IMG/VR virus record: IMGVR_UViG_3300047546_002017
Coordinates: 1 to 39,720 of that record
Direction: 5' to 3' (one strand)
Origin: a virus
Length of the DNA: 39,720 bases
The notes beneath the pieces were generated by a model, which did no database searches, was not told the origin of the DNA, and saw only the letters and a program-made list of their open reading frames with translations. Shown here piece by piece: positions 1-6,899 of the stretch. The position numbers and the translations under genes are program-made. How positions within the stretch are numbered: position 1 is the first letter of the stretch; the number at the start of each line of letters is the position of its first letter.

Positions 1-264
1 TACTTATTCAAAGATGGCAGCATGATTGGCTTAAATAAACAACTACTCTGCGATTACATTGATTGGATTGCGGCCAAACGTATGACCGCCATTGGATTAA
101 AGCACCATCTAAAGGTAGGAAGTAATCCTTTACCATGGACTGCTAAATGGATTGCCGGAGCAGAAGTTCAAGTTGCTCCTCAAGAAACTGAGATTACACA
201 ATACGTTATTGGTGGTACCAAGCAAGACGTTACAGAAAACACATTCAAAGGATTTAGCCTATAA
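1..264 (+). CDS. nrdB: ribonucleotide reductase class Ia beta subunit, C-terminal part
   Basis: The reading frame is open from the first base, so the start lies outside the window; about 87 residues are visible. The segment GLNKQLLCDYIDWIAAKRM, then NPLPWTAKW and VQVAPQETEI, matches the end of class Ia NrdB. That subunit carries the diiron-tyrosyl radical used to reduce ribonucleotides to dNTPs. The extreme C-terminus (TFKGFSL) resembles the tail that docks in NrdA. The stop TAA shares a base with the glutaredoxin start (TAATG), implying translational coupling. The metal ligands and radical tyrosine are upstream and cannot be checked. NrdB identity is confident. Confidence 0.93.
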   Translation, partial: YLFKDGSMIGLNKQLLCDYIDWIAAKRMTAIGLKHHLKVGSNPLPWTAKWIAGAEVQVAPQETEITQYVIGGTKQDVTENTFKGFSL

Positions 265-512
265 TGCTACAAGTTTACAGTAAGAAGAACTGCCCCTTTT
301 GCGATCAGGCAAAGGCACTACTAAAAAGCAGAGACGTTGTTTTTGAAGAAATTAAAATCGACGAAGATGACTCTGCTCGTGAGTTTATTTTGTCTGAAGG
401 ACATCGCACAGTTCCACAAATCTACAAGGACGGAAAACCTTTTGTACAGGGCGGCTTCCAAGGCCTGTCAAAACTAACCGCCGATGAGTTTAAGCAACGT
501 CTAGAAAGTTAA
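264..512 (+). CDS. grx: glutaredoxin
   Basis: An 82-residue thioredoxin-fold protein of normal glutaredoxin length. The redox motif Cys10-Pro-Phe-Cys13 follows the first beta strand (LQVYSKKN). TVPQIY at about 49-54 supplies the cis-proline, and GGFQGL at about 63-68 fits the glutathione-binding segment. Its overlap with nrdB supports a role as electron donor to ribonucleotide reductase in the cytoplasm, as in T4-like phages. The start is fixed by the one-base overlap with the nrdB stop. Confidence 0.95.
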   Translation: MLQVYSKKNCPFCDQAKALLKSRDVVFEEIKIDEDDSAREFILSEGHRTVPQIYKDGKPFVQGGFQGLSKLTADEFKQRLES

Positions 513-513
513 T

Positions 514-831
514 ATGTTATTATCAAATTCAAGAATCGCAGCAGGCGATATTGCAGCCTTCAAACTGGTCAATGGTGACGAAGTCATTGGCAAAATCGTA
601 GAGCTTAAAGACTCTGGCTATCTTGTTGACCGTCCAATGGTCATCATCCCCGGCTCTAAAGGGCTCATGCTTATGCAGGCCATGTTCAGTCTAAATAAAG
701 ATAAGTCGGTGGAGATTAATCGTGAACACGTAATGATGACCTGTGAAGTCATTGATGAACTACGCGATCACTACACAGAGACAACCACAGGCATTAAGCC
801 TATTACCAAGGGCAGTATTATTACATCATGA
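514..831 (+). CDS. small Sm-like beta-barrel protein (hypothetical)
   Basis: 105 residues. The N-terminal half (AAFKLVNGDEVIGKIVEL, then YLVDRPMVIIP) has the alternating strands and G-D-E turn of LSm/SH3-like small barrels that T4-like phages often encode near nucleotide-metabolism genes. It begins one base after the grx stop and overlaps the next gene by four bases (ATGA), so it sits inside one transcription unit. No catalytic residues are evident. The barrel fold is inferred and the function is unknown. Confidence 0.8.
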   Translation: MLLSNSRIAAGDIAAFKLVNGDEVIGKIVELKDSGYLVDRPMVIIPGSKGLMLMQAMFSLNKDKSVEINREHVMMTCEVIDELRDHYTETTTGIKPITKGSIITS

Positions 832-1697
832 GTGGACCAGTTACCTACGGTGAAATACCTTTTGCCAGCACAGTCACTGTAGGTGACAGTAATTCTGCAC
901 CTGGAAACTCGGGCAGTCTTATAGTAAGAACAGGCCCAAACCCTAAGATCAGCGCCGCCGCCCTGGCAGCAGCTCAGGTTGGTATGGATGATGTTGATGA
1001 CGGCACACCAGGCGGTGCAGCCCGTGCCAAGGCCTACAGAGAAGCGCAGGTAGCAGCCGGTATATACAAGCAAGAGGATTTAGATAAAGGCGATAATGCC
1101 GTTGCCAAAGAAGTCGACAGTCGTCCACCGCCTACTATAACAGGAACACAGGTTGACTGTACTGCTATACACGAAAGCTTTAATCTAAACACAATGATCA
1201 CTCCCAACGTTAGATTAAAAGAGTTTATCTACGATTTCCCACAGATACCCAATCACAAGTATACAGCAGTATGTCCTCAGATGGGTCTTAGGCCCGACGA
1301 AATCGTCTGTAACCTAGGCAACCTCTGCTATAACATCTGGGAACCCCTAAGGACCAGATACCCTAATGCTATTATTACCAACAACCTAAGAACTGGTGCT
1401 TCTATTGGTGCCGGGCCACACGGCACTGGACAAGGCATGGATATACAGTTTACTAGATCCGGTGGAGGTAGTATCAACCCCAGCGAATATTTTGCTCTAG
1501 CACAGTGGATGAAAGACAATATTAGCTACGATCAGCTCATATTAGAATACGCAAGCACCGGTGGTGGCGGACTTAAAGCATGGATACATTGCAGTGTCTA
1601 CTTTGGCACTGGACTAAAAGTACTACCAGTGAATCGTGTATTGACAATGATGAATCATCGCGTGGCCAGCGTAGGCTTGGCAAACTTAGCAAACTGA
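828..1697 (+). CDS. M15-type D-Ala-D-Ala peptidase domain protein
   Basis: 289 residues. The N-terminal ~110 are low-complexity, Ala/Gly/Asp-rich and probably a linker or structural part. The C-terminal domain has His198 and Asp205 in GPHGTGQGMDIQF and His254 in AWIHCS. This is the H-x6-D plus W-x-H zinc signature of the M15 (VanY/carboxypeptidase) family that cuts peptidoglycan cross-links. The context, with a large probable virion protein directly downstream and a SleB hydrolase after that, suggests a virion-associated or lysis peptidase. There is no signal peptide. Family call good; role (entry or lysis) inferred. Confidence 0.78.
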   Translation: MSGPVTYGEIPFASTVTVGDSNSAPGNSGSLIVRTGPNPKISAAALAAAQVGMDDVDDGTPGGAARAKAYREAQVAAGIYKQEDLDKGDNAVAKEVDSRPPPTITGTQVDCTAIHESFNLNTMITPNVRLKEFIYDFPQIPNHKYTAVCPQMGLRPDEIVCNLGNLCYNIWEPLRTRYPNAIITNNLRTGASIGAGPHGTGQGMDIQFTRSGGGSINPSEYFALAQWMKDNISYDQLILEYASTGGGGLKAWIHCSVYFGTGLKVLPVNRVLTMMNHRVASVGLANLAN

Positions 1698-1698
1698 C

Positions 1699-3270
1699 AT
1701 GGCAGCACTAACAGGATTAATGGTATTGGCAGGATCGGGTATGCTGAAAGATGACAGCGTACAGGTTAGTCCTGATCTCACAGCGGCCGCAGACAGTTTC
1801 AACTCTGCAGGACTTAGTAGCATGGTACAATCTGCCTATGCTTCTAGTAGCGCCGAAATTAAAGCAGCACTGACCTTGTTGCCCGGTGTTCTTTCAGGCA
1901 TGCCTGCACCGGGAGCTGGCAGTATTGGCGAAGGTACTAATCTAATAGATGCCGTTACATCACAGGCAGCTAGCATAGTTGAAAATGGAGCCAAAGGTTT
2001 CGCCAGTATATTTGGACAGACTAGCAGCCATGCTGCTACTTCTTTCAGCTTTTCTGGCGCACTGGCGCAGGCACAGGGAAGATCTTTTGACGACATGGGG
2101 TTTACCTTTGCTGACTATGATGATGTATTAACCGGCGGTGTAAGCAATCAGTTTAACGTTGACACCTTGCCCACTCTCAGTGCAGAGTTGTCAAACTTTG
2201 GTACATTTTTTAGCACCAAAGATTTATATAATATGACAAACCCAGGCAGCGTGGCCTCTAACCTCATTGATCAAGGTCTGGGACTTGTCGGTGATCTAGA
2301 AGCCATGCTAGAAGAAGAAGGTCTAGACATGGATAATCTAGAGGATGAAAATCCCACAGTGATCTTGGATGTAATGAGTAGAATCACTGGCAGCGACTTA
2401 GATGAGATTATTGATGCCACAGGTTTTGTGCCTCCACCCAACGCACAGATTGAAACCATGGCAGATCTTTTTGAGATTGACAACCTGCTAACACCTGAAG
2501 CACAGAGTGCCTTAGGGGACGAACCCACAGTTGATGACCTAAGTCGTAAGTTCAGTAACATTGGTGGGCGCTTCAAAGATGTTGCTGCCATGGGCAAGTT
2601 ATACAGCAGTCTAGAGCTTACTAGCTTTCCTAGATTAAAAGAACTAGGAACATTGGTACCCAGCGACATGGAAATAGACCTGTCATCTACACTAGGCAAA
2701 GGGTCAGGAGAACTAGGAAATCCAACTATAGCTGATATGATGGGCAGCGTGGCTGGAGTTGGCTACATTGATAACCTAAAGAAGGTTGCTGAAATACAGG
2801 CAGACTTGTTGGCCAACAGTCCCGAAGTTCAAGATCTAGCACAGTATCTGGCTACTACACCTAATCCAGATCTTGCTACACTAGATTCTTTGATTTACAA
2901 TATCAACTCCAAGCCCGAACTAATCGAAACACTAAACAGGGGCAAGACAGCAATGATTGATATTACCGAACGCCTATCTACAGAAAAGAGCAATATTGAC
3001 GTAGCATCAATCAATACTGCTGTTTCAGCCAGCACACAAAGTCTAGTTAGCATGGCCGGTAATCTACATGGTTATGGAGTGGACCCGATGAACCTGGATA
3101 TGGGTTCAGTGTTAGAAGGCTCGGCCAAAGACAATGTCTACGGGGATGCAGTTAAGGCTAGCCTGATCGAAGGTCGTAATCTGGGACGACTGGCAGTGTT
3201 TGGAATCAAGCCCGGAACCAAAATGGATGCAATAGAATACGCAAACAGCCTAAAAGGAATCAGTTTTTAA
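1699..3270 (+). CDS. large probable virion structural protein
   Basis: 523 residues starting one base after the upstream stop. It is rich in Ala, Ser, Leu, Asp and Met with many predicted helices and no cysteine. Repeated acidic helical stretches (for example LEAMLEEEGLDMDNLEDE at about 196-213) and a Gly/Ala-rich N-terminus resemble baseplate or tail-associated proteins of T4-like phages. I do not recognise a specific family. Position after the M15 protein and before a late-promoter lysis gene supports a particle component. Confidence 0.72.
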   Translation: MAALTGLMVLAGSGMLKDDSVQVSPDLTAAADSFNSAGLSSMVQSAYASSSAEIKAALTLLPGVLSGMPAPGAGSIGEGTNLIDAVTSQAASIVENGAKGFASIFGQTSSHAATSFSFSGALAQAQGRSFDDMGFTFADYDDVLTGGVSNQFNVDTLPTLSAELSNFGTFFSTKDLYNMTNPGSVASNLIDQGLGLVGDLEAMLEEEGLDMDNLEDENPTVILDVMSRITGSDLDEIIDATGFVPPPNAQIETMADLFEIDNLLTPEAQSALGDEPTVDDLSRKFSNIGGRFKDVAAMGKLYSSLELTSFPRLKELGTLVPSDMEIDLSSTLGKGSGELGNPTIADMMGSVAGVGYIDNLKKVAEIQADLLANSPEVQDLAQYLATTPNPDLATLDSLIYNINSKPELIETLNRGKTAMIDITERLSTEKSNIDVASINTAVSASTQSLVSMAGNLHGYGVDPMNLDMGSVLEGSAKDNVYGDAVKASLIEGRNLGRLAVFGIKPGTKMDAIEYANSLKGISF

Positions 3271-3279
3271 GGCTGTTTT
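3244..3279 (+). terminator. hairpin over the stop codon of the structural gene
   Basis: AACAGCC at 3244-3250 pairs perfectly with GGCTGTT at 3271-3277, followed by TT. The arms flank the stop codon at 3268-3270. A second perfect 7-bp hairpin (GTTATCT 3299-3305 with AGATAAC 3319-3325) follows. The loop is long and the T tract short, so termination is moderately supported. Confidence 0.45.
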
Positions 3280-3332
3280 GCCCGTTGCTCTCCGCTGAGT
3301 TATCTGTTACTATTACTAAGATAACATTTCAG

Positions 3333-3338
3333 TAAATA
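3333..3338 (+). promoter_or_regulatory. T4-type late promoter (TAAATA)
   Basis: TAAATA lies 23 bases before the cell wall hydrolase start, with ribosome site AAAGGAG at 3349-3355 in between. It is one of about 20 such boxes, mostly intergenic, in this window. T4 late promoters read TATAAATA with the start about six bases downstream. Confidence 0.7.
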
Positions 3339-3361
3339 TTTTACCCTGAAAGGAGACTATT

Positions 3362-3943
3362 ATGTACGCAGATAATGCACGTAATAGGATACTGATGGTT
3401 TTGACGTCATTTGTTGTAATGGTGTCATTGAGTTTTAATGTTAGACAGTCCTTAGACGTTCAGCAATATCAAACCATTGTATCTGAGACCCAAGAGGTCC
3501 TAAAAAATGTAGCCCAGGCTACTGTTATGCCAAGTTTAGGCAGTATTAGAACAGTACCTGTTAATGCCACAGAACTACAGTGTATGGCCAGAAACATCTA
3601 TTTCGAAGCCGCAACACAAAGTCTAGTGGGCAAAATCGCTGTGGGTCAAGTAGTGCTCAACCGCATGACGAATCCAAACTATCCTAAAACAGTTTGTGGT
3701 GTTGTTAACCAACGAGTTGGAAACACCTGTCAGTTCTCATGGACCTGTGAGGACGGCAAGGAAGTTAAAAACAGTGGTGCCTGGAAGCAGAGCCAGCAGG
3801 TAGCCTATGACCTTCTAAGTCGTGACCGCAAGGACATGGTAGACATCACAGAAGGCGCAACACATTTTCATAGACTTGGCCTAAAGCCTGGTTGGAAACT
3901 CAAGCCGGTTACTAAAATCGACGATCACATGTTTTATAAGTAA
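3362..3943 (+). CDS. SleB-type cell wall hydrolase with N-terminal membrane anchor
   Basis: 193 residues. Residues ~10-26 (ILMVLTSFVVMVSLSF) form one hydrophobic segment, a signal anchor or SAR-type signal. The domain from ~72 has the Hydrolase_2/SleB pattern: NIYFEA with Glu82 as likely catalytic residue, GQVVLNRM, Cys74, Cys112 and Cys123, CQFSW at 123-127, ATHFH at 166-170. These enzymes cut the glycan strand of peptidoglycan. A late promoter and a strong ribosome site precede it. It probably acts as the endolysin or an envelope-anchored lysin, and export by its own N-terminus would remove the need for a classical holin. Family call strong, lysis role inferred. Confidence 0.9.
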   Translation: MYADNARNRILMVLTSFVVMVSLSFNVRQSLDVQQYQTIVSETQEVLKNVAQATVMPSLGSIRTVPVNATELQCMARNIYFEAATQSLVGKIAVGQVVLNRMTNPNYPKTVCGVVNQRVGNTCQFSWTCEDGKEVKNSGAWKQSQQVAYDLLSRDRKDMVDITEGATHFHRLGLKPGWKLKPVTKIDDHMFYK

Positions 3944-3946
3944 ATA
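3941..3946 (+). promoter_or_regulatory. late promoter TAAATA overlapping the hydrolase stop
   Basis: The TAA stop of the hydrolase is the first half of TAAATA. A ribosome site (AAAGG, 3959-3963) and ATG 3970 follow. Confidence 0.6.
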
Positions 3947-3969
3947 CGTAATACAGCGAAAGGCCTAGT

Positions 3970-4215
3970 ATGTCACGCAAACCAAAAGCACTAGAAGTGC
4001 GAGAAGCAGTTGAATCAGATTTTGTTGAAGATGACGATTTAGACATTGACGATACAGATTATGGTTTCATCGTAGGCCAAGATGGAACACTTAAAACATT
4101 TTTCTGCCCCGACGACCCAGCTGGGGAACCACCTAAAGAAATCCTGAAGATTTTAAAAATCTTCAAGCTAGCTGACATGAGCGATGTTTTAACCCGCCCA
4201 ACTACCTTACATTGA
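3970..4215 (+). CDS. acidic hypothetical protein
   Basis: 81 residues with an acidic N-terminal region (FVEDDDLDIDDTDYGF) and a basic-hydrophobic helix near the end (KEILKILKIFKLADM). No transmembrane segment or motif recognised. It lies directly downstream of the hydrolase with its own late box and good ribosome site, so expression with lysis or virion genes is likely. Acidity could suit a nucleic-acid mimic or protein partner, but nothing shows this. Confidence 0.7.
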   Translation: MSRKPKALEVREAVESDFVEDDDLDIDDTDYGFIVGQDGTLKTFFCPDDPAGEPPKEILKILKIFKLADMSDVLTRPTTLH

Positions 4216-4217
4216 GG

Positions 4218-4246
4218 TTGACAAACGGACTCTTTTCTCGTATACT
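4218..4246 (+). promoter_or_regulatory. sigma70-type early promoter
   Basis: TTGACA 4218-4223, 17-base spacer, TATACT 4241-4246. Predicted start near 4253, then a short leader with AAAGGAG 4275-4281 before ATG 4289. It marks the switch from late to early transcription units. Confidence 0.85.
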
Positions 4247-4288
4247 GTAAGTACAGTAGTTATTAACCCACCGAGAAAGGAGCCCAAA

Positions 4289-4477
4289 ATGGCACAAGTC
4301 CACAACCCCGGTCCACTGTATAAAGTCACAATGACTGAATACGAAAGAGGTTACGGTCAGCGCCCAATGGGGGAGACCTACTTTACTACCGAAGAAGAAG
4401 CCCAGCGTTTTTGTAAGGAATACGCAAGCGGCGGCCCGGACTGCTACTACAGGGCAGAGTACCGCAAAGTTAGTTAG
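4289..4477 (+). CDS. small hypothetical protein
   Basis: 62 residues rich in Tyr, Glu and Gly (VTMTEYERGYGQRPMGETYFTTEEEAQRFCKEYASGG). The second half looks like an amphipathic helix followed by a polar strand. It is a single-gene transcript: strong promoter and ribosome site upstream, palindrome and terminator directly downstream. Function unknown. Confidence 0.8.
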   Translation: MAQVHNPGPLYKVTMTEYERGYGQRPMGETYFTTEEEAQRFCKEYASGGPDCYYRAEYRKVS

Positions 4478-4488
4478 TACTAACTAAC
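4469..4488. repeat. perfect 20-bp palindrome
   Basis: GTTAGTTAGTACTAACTAAC spans the stop codon of the 62-residue gene and sits three bases before a terminator. It could be a protein operator or an extra RNA hairpin that stabilises the transcript end. Confidence 0.6.
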
Positions 4489-4490
4489 CT

Positions 4491-4520
4491 AAAAGTAGTA
4501 CTTTTCTAGTACTACTTTTT
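4491..4520 (+). terminator. intrinsic terminator
   Basis: AAAAGTAGTAC (4491-4501), 7-base loop, GTACTACTTTT (4509-4519) and a T-rich end. Almost symmetric, so it may work in both directions. Confidence 0.85.
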
Positions 4521-4523
4521 CGG

Positions 4524-4552
4524 TTGACAGCCTGCCCGTTTTGCGTTATAAT
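4524..4552 (+). promoter_or_regulatory. consensus sigma70 promoter, leaderless gene downstream
   Basis: TTGACA 4524-4529, 17 bases, TATAAT 4547-4552. The predicted start (seven bases after the -10 box) is the A of ATG 4559, leaving no leader. Confidence 0.9.
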
Positions 4553-4558
4553 ACATAC

Positions 4559-4873
4559 ATGATGAAACGCAAAGCCCGCTCCGATCGTAAGCACGCCGTA
4601 TATATGTTAGTAAACACTAACACCAACGAAAGCTATGTTGGTATTACGGTCTGCGGAAACGCCGTTCGGCAAGCTCTCAAAGTGCGTCTCCAAAAGCACA
4701 TCCGCCGCGCAGTAACTGAAAACAAGGACTGGGCCCTGTGCCGTAGCATCCGCGAACACGGTGCTGAGGCTTTTGTAATGCTTTTAGTTGACGTTGTGCG
4801 TGGACGCAAGCCTGCTCACGCATACGAGCGCGAAATCATCAATGGTTCTGCGCCTGCACTAAACAGCCACTAA
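4559..4873 (+). CDS. GIY-YIG nuclease-like protein
   Basis: 104 residues. VYML at 14-17 and YVGIT at 26-30 match the two strands of the GIY-YIG fold. Arg43 in KVRLQKHIRR, the IREHG helix (64-68) and Glu90 in YEREII fit the catalytic Arg, third motif and metal-binding Glu. Such domains cut DNA and occur in homing or host-DNA-degrading phage nucleases. This is the bare catalytic domain with no added DNA-binding region. Start 4559 or 4562 is chosen because translation from the upstream in-frame TTG would begin inside the promoter. The mRNA is predicted to be leaderless. Confidence 0.82.
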   Translation: MMKRKARSDRKHAVYMLVNTNTNESYVGITVCGNAVRQALKVRLQKHIRRAVTENKDWALCRSIREHGAEAFVMLLVDVVRGRKPAHAYEREIINGSAPALNSH

Positions 4874-4899
4874 AACGGTTGACAGCCCGAACCGTTTTA
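4871..4899. repeat. perfect inverted repeat over stop codon and -35 box
   Basis: TAAAACGGTT (4871-4880) and AACCGTTTTA (4890-4899) are perfect arms around a 9-base loop. The left arm begins with the GIY-YIG stop codon, and TTGACA (4879-4884) lies across the left arm and loop. It may be a compact terminator/promoter switch point or an operator. Confidence 0.6.
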
Positions 4900-4908
4900 G
4901 TGTATAAT
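4879..4908 (+). promoter_or_regulatory. sigma70-type promoter
   Basis: TTGACA 4879-4884, 18-base spacer, TATAAT 4903-4908, followed by the ATACACAT start region also seen at 15944-15951. Ribosome site AAAGGAA 4926-4932 precedes ATG 4939. Confidence 0.87.
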
Positions 4909-4938
4909 ATACACATAAACAGCAAAAAGGAAATCAAA

Positions 4939-5160
4939 ATGAATGCTATTCAAAAAACAGCTCTCAAAGAAACAGCCAAAACTCTTGTGGGACTTACAGC
5001 AATCGGAATCGCGATTCCTGCCGCAATTTTTCTGATTCCCATTGAAGTCCTAGGCGTAATCGCCGGTCTGGTCATGCTGGGCATGGGTGCTAAGATGATC
5101 TATGATACCAAACTCGCTGAGGCAAAATTTGACGCAGAGCGCAATAACCCGGTTGACTAA
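4939..5160 (+). CDS. small two-segment membrane protein
   Basis: 73 residues. Hydrophobic stretches at ~15-35 (TLVGLTAIGIAIPAAIFLIP) and ~38-56 (VLGVIAGLVMLGMGAKMIY) are two probable membrane helices, with a charged C-terminal tail (LAEAKFDAERNNPVD). ATG 4939 is chosen over an upstream GTG because it has a leader and ribosome site. It could be an early membrane protein acting on the host envelope or superinfection. Its stop lies next to the -35 box of the next promoter. Confidence 0.78.
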   Translation: MNAIQKTALKETAKTLVGLTAIGIAIPAAIFLIPIEVLGVIAGLVMLGMGAKMIYDTKLAEAKFDAERNNPVD

Positions 5161-5181
5161 ACGAGCCCGAACTGCTATAAT
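5153..5181 (+). promoter_or_regulatory. sigma70-type promoter
   Basis: TTGACT 5153-5158 ends two bases before the upstream gene's last base, 17-base spacer, TATAAT 5176-5181. Leader with AAGGAG 5197-5202 leads to ATG 5209. Confidence 0.85.
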
Positions 5182-5208
5182 ACATACATAGACAGCAAGG
5201 AGCACACG

Positions 5209-5391
5209 ATGAATACACTGATTGTTTGGGTAATGATTGTAGTAGGAACTGGTAGCAACTACAGCACTGGCCCGGAGTTCTCTAGCAAAGAGAAGTGTGA
5301 AGTTGCCGCTCAAACAATCCAGAAATCCGTTGACGATCTCCGCTGGGGCATGAGTATCAAAAAGCCCCTTTGTGTTCGTATTGAAAAGTAA
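5209..5391 (+). CDS. small exported or membrane hypothetical protein
   Basis: 60 residues. A hydrophobic N-terminus (TLIVWVMIVVGTG) resembles a signal or anchor, followed by a polar region with two cysteines (EKCEV, KPLCVRI). It is the first of about 15 tightly packed genes running from here to 9539. Function unknown. Confidence 0.72.
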   Translation: MNTLIVWVMIVVGTGSNYSTGPEFSSKEKCEVAAQTIQKSVDDLRWGMSIKKPLCVRIEK

Positions 5392-5401
5392 GGAGCCCGA
5401 G

Positions 5402-5572
5402 ATGACTATTCTTAATGTTGTAGAAGGTGTTGGCGAAGTTGGTATCGACGTTGAAGCCAGCCCCGGCAACGGTCCGTACTACATGATCCACTATGCCACA
5501 GGCATCGATGTCTGCGGATTTGATACAGTAGAGGAAGCTCTTGCCGAGCTTGAGTTTCTTGCAAGTTTCTAA
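5402..5572 (+). CDS. small hypothetical protein
   Basis: 56 residues from ATG 5402, preceded by AAGGAG at 5390-5395 overlapping the previous stop. An earlier in-frame start exists but lacks a ribosome site. The sequence (MTILNVVEGVGEVGIDVEAS, then TVEEALAELEFLASF) suggests a small alpha/beta fold with a C-terminal helix. Function unknown. Confidence 0.68.
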   Translation: MTILNVVEGVGEVGIDVEASPGNGPYYMIHYATGIDVCGFDTVEEALAELEFLASF

Positions 5573-5583
5573 CAAGGCGCACG

Positions 5584-5931
5584 ATGAAGTTCTATGAAGA
5601 AACTACCAAGTGGGAAACCAGTACCCCCAATCACACCTACCTCCTCAGCGATGACAAATCCAAGGCCTTTGCCTACGTTCGTGCAGGCACCCGAGCTGTC
5701 TTCAAATTCAAAGCCCCAATCCGGCTCGACCTTCGCGGACGAACTTTTAAGGCAGTACCAAATACTTTCGGGTACACTGTCGAAGAAGAAGTAACAAAAA
5801 ACCCACAGTGGCAAGTAAAAGGCTCAAAAGGCGATGTTTATGTTGTGGAAAAGACAGAAAACAGTTATACTTGTACCTGTAGCGGTTTTAGATTCCGTGG
5901 CCGGTGTAAGCACATTGAAAGCGTACAATGA
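5584..5931 (+). CDS. SWIM zinc-finger protein
   Basis: 115 residues. The C-terminus has Cys97-x-Cys99, then Cys108-x-His110 (CTCSGFRFRGRCKH), the CxCxnCxH pattern of the SWIM zinc finger, which binds nucleic acid or protein partners. The N-terminal 80 residues are basic and strand-rich with no recognised domain. The stop overlaps the next start by four bases. It is probably an early nucleic-acid-associated protein. Confidence 0.8.
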   Translation: MKFYEETTKWETSTPNHTYLLSDDKSKAFAYVRAGTRAVFKFKAPIRLDLRGRTFKAVPNTFGYTVEEEVTKNPQWQVKGSKGDVYVVEKTENSYTCTCSGFRFRGRCKHIESVQ

Positions 5932-6113
5932 GATTCAAAGTTAAAACACAGCACTATGACATTGAGCCCGGTACAGTGCTCTACTACATTGGGCCCAGCA
6001 TCACTGACACCAAGCGTACTGGCGAAGAACACTTTCTTTTGACCCCGAATCCTGTCCAGCAGGAGCCCTTGTACATTGTTCCTTTAACCAAACTTCAACC
6101 TGTGAAAGACTGA
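5928..6113 (+). CDS. small hypothetical protein
   Basis: 61 residues in an ATGA overlap with the SWIM gene and one base before the next gene. The pattern (FKVKTQHYDIEPGTVLYYIG, then PLYIVPLTKLQPV) suggests a small all-beta domain. No motif recognised. Confidence 0.72.
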   Translation: MRFKVKTQHYDIEPGTVLYYIGPSITDTKRTGEEHFLLTPNPVQQEPLYIVPLTKLQPVKD

Positions 6114-6114
6114 T

Positions 6115-6555
6115 ATGGGACTTGATCAATACGCCTACGTGGCTGCTAAGGCCGGTGCTCGAGACGAATACTACGAGACCACAGAATACAACGAGGAAAC
6201 CAAGGAGTGGGTTAGCAAATTTCCCAAGCCCCGTGAGATTGCCTACTGGCGCAAGCATCCTAACCTCCAGGGTTGGATGGAACGGTTGTGGGAACGCAGA
6301 CTCGCGGCCGAAGGCAAAACTCCAGGCACCACTGATTTTGGTTCATCTTTCAACGGCGTCGAACTTGAGCTTACTTGGGAAGATATCGATGAACTGGAAC
6401 GTGCTGTGACTCACGGTCAACTGCCCGAAACCAAAGGTTTCTTCTTTGGAGACTCTTCAGACGAATATTACCAGGATCAAGATCTTGAGTTTGTCCGAAA
6501 CGCTCGCGCAGAGTTGTTTGTTGGCCTTCGAGTGTTTTATAATAGCAGTTGGTAA
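6115..6555 (+). CDS. conserved phage protein, MGLDQYAY family
   Basis: 146 residues starting MGLDQYAYVAA, with IAYWRKHPNLQGWMERLW in the middle and FFFGDSSDEYY later. I recognise this as a family spread across many unrelated phages, sometimes loosely annotated as a kinase in databases; nothing in the sequence (no P-loop, no known catalytic set) supports that name. Acidic and aromatic-rich, probably cytoplasmic. Confidence 0.82.
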   Translation: MGLDQYAYVAAKAGARDEYYETTEYNEETKEWVSKFPKPREIAYWRKHPNLQGWMERLWERRLAAEGKTPGTTDFGSSFNGVELELTWEDIDELERAVTHGQLPETKGFFFGDSSDEYYQDQDLEFVRNARAELFVGLRVFYNSSW

Positions 6556-6557
6556 CT

Positions 6558-6899
6558 ATGAAAAAACTTTGGTTAAACTGGAGCTACTACGATGTGCCTC
6601 AGCACACTCGGGAGTCCTTTGAGAATTATATCCTACATGGATACCGACCGGGTTCTTTTTTGTCTGCTGTTCTAACTAACAATTTCGTTAGCGCAGTTTG
6701 TTGCGCCGACACGGAGAACAAAAAGTATCTAATAGACATTGCCAAGTGGATGATTCATAATGCACCTGCCGTGTGCTGGGGCAGTGAACAAGCAGTCACT
6801 GACTGGATCAATGATAAAGATGGGGCACGTACTAGCTATTATGAATTTCAAGAAAAGAAACGTATGTGGCAGGCATTAACGGAGCATGAAAATGGATAA
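6558..6899 (+). CDS. conserved phage protein of unknown function
   Basis: 113 residues. The pattern PQHTRESFENYILHGYRPGSF, LTNNFVSAVCCAD and W..NAPAVCWGS is a phage family I have seen in many tailed phages. Cys and Trp positions are conserved but no function is established. ATG 6558 is used; the track to a TTG nine bases earlier would overlap the upstream stop without a better ribosome site. The end overlaps the ligase start. Confidence 0.8.
   Translation: MKKLWLNWSYYDVPQHTRESFENYILHGYRPGSFLSAVLTNNFVSAVCCADTENKKYLIDIAKWMIHNAPAVCWGSEQAVTDWINDKDGARTSYYEFQEKKRMWQALTEHENG

Noticed and set aside
771-1073. Minus-strand ORF over the M15 gene, and similar long antisense ORFs at 1836-2699, 6876-7268, 9003-9455 and 31455-31982
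   Set aside because: They lie wholly opposite well-supported genes, with no promoter or ribosome site and unnatural composition.
5594-5794. Out-of-frame ORFs inside the SWIM and 6115-6555 genes (also 6122-6409)
   Set aside because: They overlap genes with recognisable families and stop/start coupling, and have no start signals of their own.
6115-6555. Kinase annotation for the MGLDQYAY protein
   Set aside because: No nucleotide-binding or catalytic motif is visible; the name appears to be a carried-over label.
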